Source of the DNA: Prevotellaceae bacterium
GTDB taxonomy: Bacteria > Bacteroidota > Bacteroidia > Bacteroidales > Paludibacteraceae
Length of the DNA: 15,000 nt
Reading direction: 5' to 3'
NCBI GenBank assembly: GCA_031270565.1
Contig: JAISXJ010000192.1
Location: 1-15,000, forward strand
Position numbers and translations under genes: made by a program
Notes under the pieces: model-generated
What the model saw: the letters and a program-made list of their open reading frames with translations, nothing else
Databases searched by the model: none
Told to the model about the DNA's origin: nothing
Part shown: positions 13,453 to 15,000 of the stretch, piece by piece
Layout: every line of letters begins with the position of its first letter
Numbering within the stretch: position 1 is the first letter of the stretch

Positions 13453-14827
13453 TTATAATGATTTCACACACCGCACGCTAAGGCCGGTCCCACGGAGAAT
13501 GTTGGCGCTCGGGTCCACGTAGGTGTTGTTGGTTATGCCGGTTAAGCGCACGGCATAAGCTCCGTACTCCCCAAAATTTGTACTGCTCCAGTAGAATCCA
13601 TAGGTACCTAAATAGGTGACCATACCATCAATATTGCGGTTCCCAGCTGCAGGAAAGAATAAGACAGGTTCGGGAGCAGTACGACCACCGTTGTCGTACA
13701 ATTCCCACGTACCGTTCTTGTAATTAGTATCTGCATCCTCCCAATCAGCTGTTTTGTAAACAGCGAGACCACCCAAGTTACCTTTTGTATTTTCCCAATC
13801 ACTGGTTGCTTTACCACCCTTGACAGGTACCCAGGTCAAGGGGGCGCTATTGGCGCTGGTGTTAGCCTGACCGGTAGGAAGTATATCGCCGGTGGGGGGA
13901 ACTCTGCCACCGGTCAAACTCGGATTGCTGTCGTAATTACAAAGTCGTTCCCATTCGTCCTGAGTAGGAACGCGCCAGCCGGCGCCCATTGAGGCACAGG
14001 GATTGTTCGCGGAAATTGCCCAGTCTGTGTTTTGATAATAACTGCCACTCTTAAGAACGCCGCCTTTGTTTTCTTCACCGACAGTAATCAGTTTACTGTT
14101 ACCCCAAAGGTCATATTGCTCAGGGTTCCGCCAATTGTTAGGAGTGCCACTTGTTTTTATGAATTTGCCACCAGCTCCGCTGGTACTACTTGGCTGACCG
14201 TTACCGTCTACTTGACTATTAGAAAGAGCGCCGTTTTCTACAGTGTTGTCATTAGTCGGATAATTTGGGCTGGTACGTTTTTCGTGTCCGTCAGCTATAC
14301 GTCCCCACTGGTAGAGGTCGCCCCAGACAGTGGCATCAGTTTTGTTAAAAGCACAGTCAGCCAGATATTTAATCTGTTTCTTGGGCGTGTCGTAAGTAGG
14401 GTCAGCGCCAAGATTGTAAGGGGCAAAGATTATGGAATGTTCGGGCTTGCCGATTTTGTTCCATTGATTCCCGTTCCAGACATAAATGCCTTTTGCCCCC
14501 AGATCAATACTGTTCTGTTGAGATACATACAACTGAGAAGTATTCGTGTTATAAACGAGAGCGCCTGTAAAATCGGGGTTTACATCGTCATTTACATCTG
14601 CATCAATGCCCGGAAAGAGGTTAGTACCGGTTGGAATCTTTTCCAAATCGGTTAAATTTACATTGGAGAGCGCCAGTCCGCCTTTGGCTGTGCTGTTCAA
14701 GTCCAGGATAGCGCCTGCTGCGGGCGGATTCGTTCCGCCAATAGTTACCTGCGCCGCAGTATAATTGGCGACGTTAAAAAATGATTCTTCTGTAAAAGCA
14801 GCGAAAAAAAAAATTATTAGTTTTCAT
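13453..14827 (-). CDS. FISUMP (Fib_succ_major) domain surface protein with an apparent frameshift in the signal peptide
   Basis: The long intact frame runs from about 14823 down to 13453 but has no ATG at its head; a TTG at 14700 is the only close start. The ATG at 14827 starts MKTNNFFF in the neighbouring frame and stops after 17 codons. Taking one base from the T10 run (plus-strand A10, 14804-14813) joins the two into 457 aa: MKTNNFFFAAF..., TAAQ, then VTIGG, AILDL and GGLALSNV, the usual opening of such proteins. The FISUMP domain has FAPYNLGAD, GDLYQWGR, GWRVPTQDEW, FYWSS and a final GLSVRCVK. The joined signal peptide is polar in places (FTEES), so a second fault is possible. It may be an off-phase gene, a pseudogene or a sequencing error. 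The ligand is unknown; the domain occurs in secreted proteins. Confidence 0.78.
14804..14813. repeat. Ten-base homopolymer at the frame break of the FISUMP gene
   Basis: A10 on the plus strand (T10 in the coding direction) lies at codons 5-9 after the ATG at 14827. Nine Ts restore an open frame into the FISUMP protein; ten do not. Such runs are prone to slipped-strand change and to base-count errors in sequencing. Confidence 0.8.
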
Positions 14828-14839
14828 AAAAAACACGTT

Positions 14840-14854
14840 TTAAATTAATTAATT
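14840..14854 (-). promoter_or_regulatory. AT-rich leader of the FISUMP gene
   Basis: On the minus strand AATTAATTAATTTAA ends 12 bases before the ATG at 14827, nearly the same sequence and spacing as the leader of the LRR gene. This supports 14827 as the true start. A GTTATCAGTTATCAG direct repeat lies just upstream (about 14870-14884). Confidence 0.4.
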
Positions 14855-14914
14855 GATAGATATAGTAAGTTATCAGTTATCAGTTTTTCGCGCCTTTCGT
14901 GTTCTTTGCGTATT

Positions 14915-14964
14915 CTCCCGCCAAAGCGGGAGGTTTTTCGCAATGCTTGTCCCGCCTTAGCGGG
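14915..14964. repeat. Pair of CCCGC(C) palindromes
   Basis: CTCCCGC/GCGGGAG at 14915-14932, followed by T5, and CCCGC/GCGGG at 14951-14964 share the form CCCGCCnnnGCGGGAGG. The first could serve as a plus-strand terminator. Both resemble the palindrome at 7496-7511 and look like a small dispersed repeat. Confidence 0.6.
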
Positions 14965-15000
14965 AGGGCGCAATAAAATAGAACGGCAACACCTCCGAAA

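Noticed and set aside
1..15000. CRISPR array, tRNA, rRNA or insertion sequence
   Set aside because: No regularly spaced repeats, cloverleaf, ribosomal sequence, transposase motif or paired terminal repeats were seen on reading both strands; a short tRNA could still be missed by eye.

Overview
The window looks like a chromosomal piece from a member of the Bacteroidetes, most likely an uncultured Bacteroidales. Four things point there: TAnnTTTG-type -7 promoter elements instead of sigma-70 boxes; AT-rich leaders with few Shine-Dalgarno sites; a BspA-like leucine-rich repeat protein with a C-terminal type IX secretion sorting domain; and a FISUMP (Fib_succ_major) surface protein starting with the VTIGG/AILDL/GGLxLxNV pattern common in this phylum. 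DnaN, PrmC, RecX, Ndk and lipoamide dehydrogenase are all housekeeping types of this lineage. The species cannot be fixed from the sequence alone.

Layout. (1) 1-1670 is an AT-rich accessory stretch: the tail of a small HTH regulator, an operator-like palindrome, a promoter, four small co-directional genes (an internally duplicated 117-aa protein, a membrane-anchored 104-aa protein, a 58-aa protein and a 147-aa lipoprotein) and a strong terminator. It reads as one complete transcription unit of unknown function. (2) 1680-1970 has no gene but holds a chain of hairpins and a minus-strand terminator. (3) 2034-3278 (minus) is a lipoprotein FKBP prolyl isomerase whose N-terminal half is tandemly duplicated; a possible 32-codon leader ORF overlaps its start. 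(4) 3279-3962 has divergent promoters, an orphan 45-codon ORF with a C9 tract and a terminator. (5) 3963-5473 is a tight three-gene operon: a PH-like domain protein and two small membrane proteins. (6) 5573-7468 is the secreted LRR protein, followed by a strong palindrome/terminator. (7) 7696-10293 is dnaN, prmC and recX on the plus strand. (8) 13173-10341 is ndk, an M23/LysM endopeptidase and lpdA on the minus strand, convergent with recX. (9) 13453-14827 is the minus-strand FISUMP gene, whose signal-peptide start is separated from the rest by a one-base frame offset inside a 10-base homopolymer. The window ends in CCCGC-type palindromic repeats.

How the parts relate. The core genes (replication clamp, release-factor methylation, RecA control, nucleotide balance, envelope hydrolase, lipoamide redox) have no special link beyond strand and spacing. 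The envelope theme is strong: lipoproteins, a periplasmic foldase, a cell-wall hydrolase and two surface adhesin-like proteins. The best candidates for undescribed biology are the AT-rich four-gene operon, the PH-like membrane operon, the orphan 3.5-3.7 kb transcription unit and the possible homopolymer switch in the FISUMP gene. None can be assigned a function from sequence reading alone.
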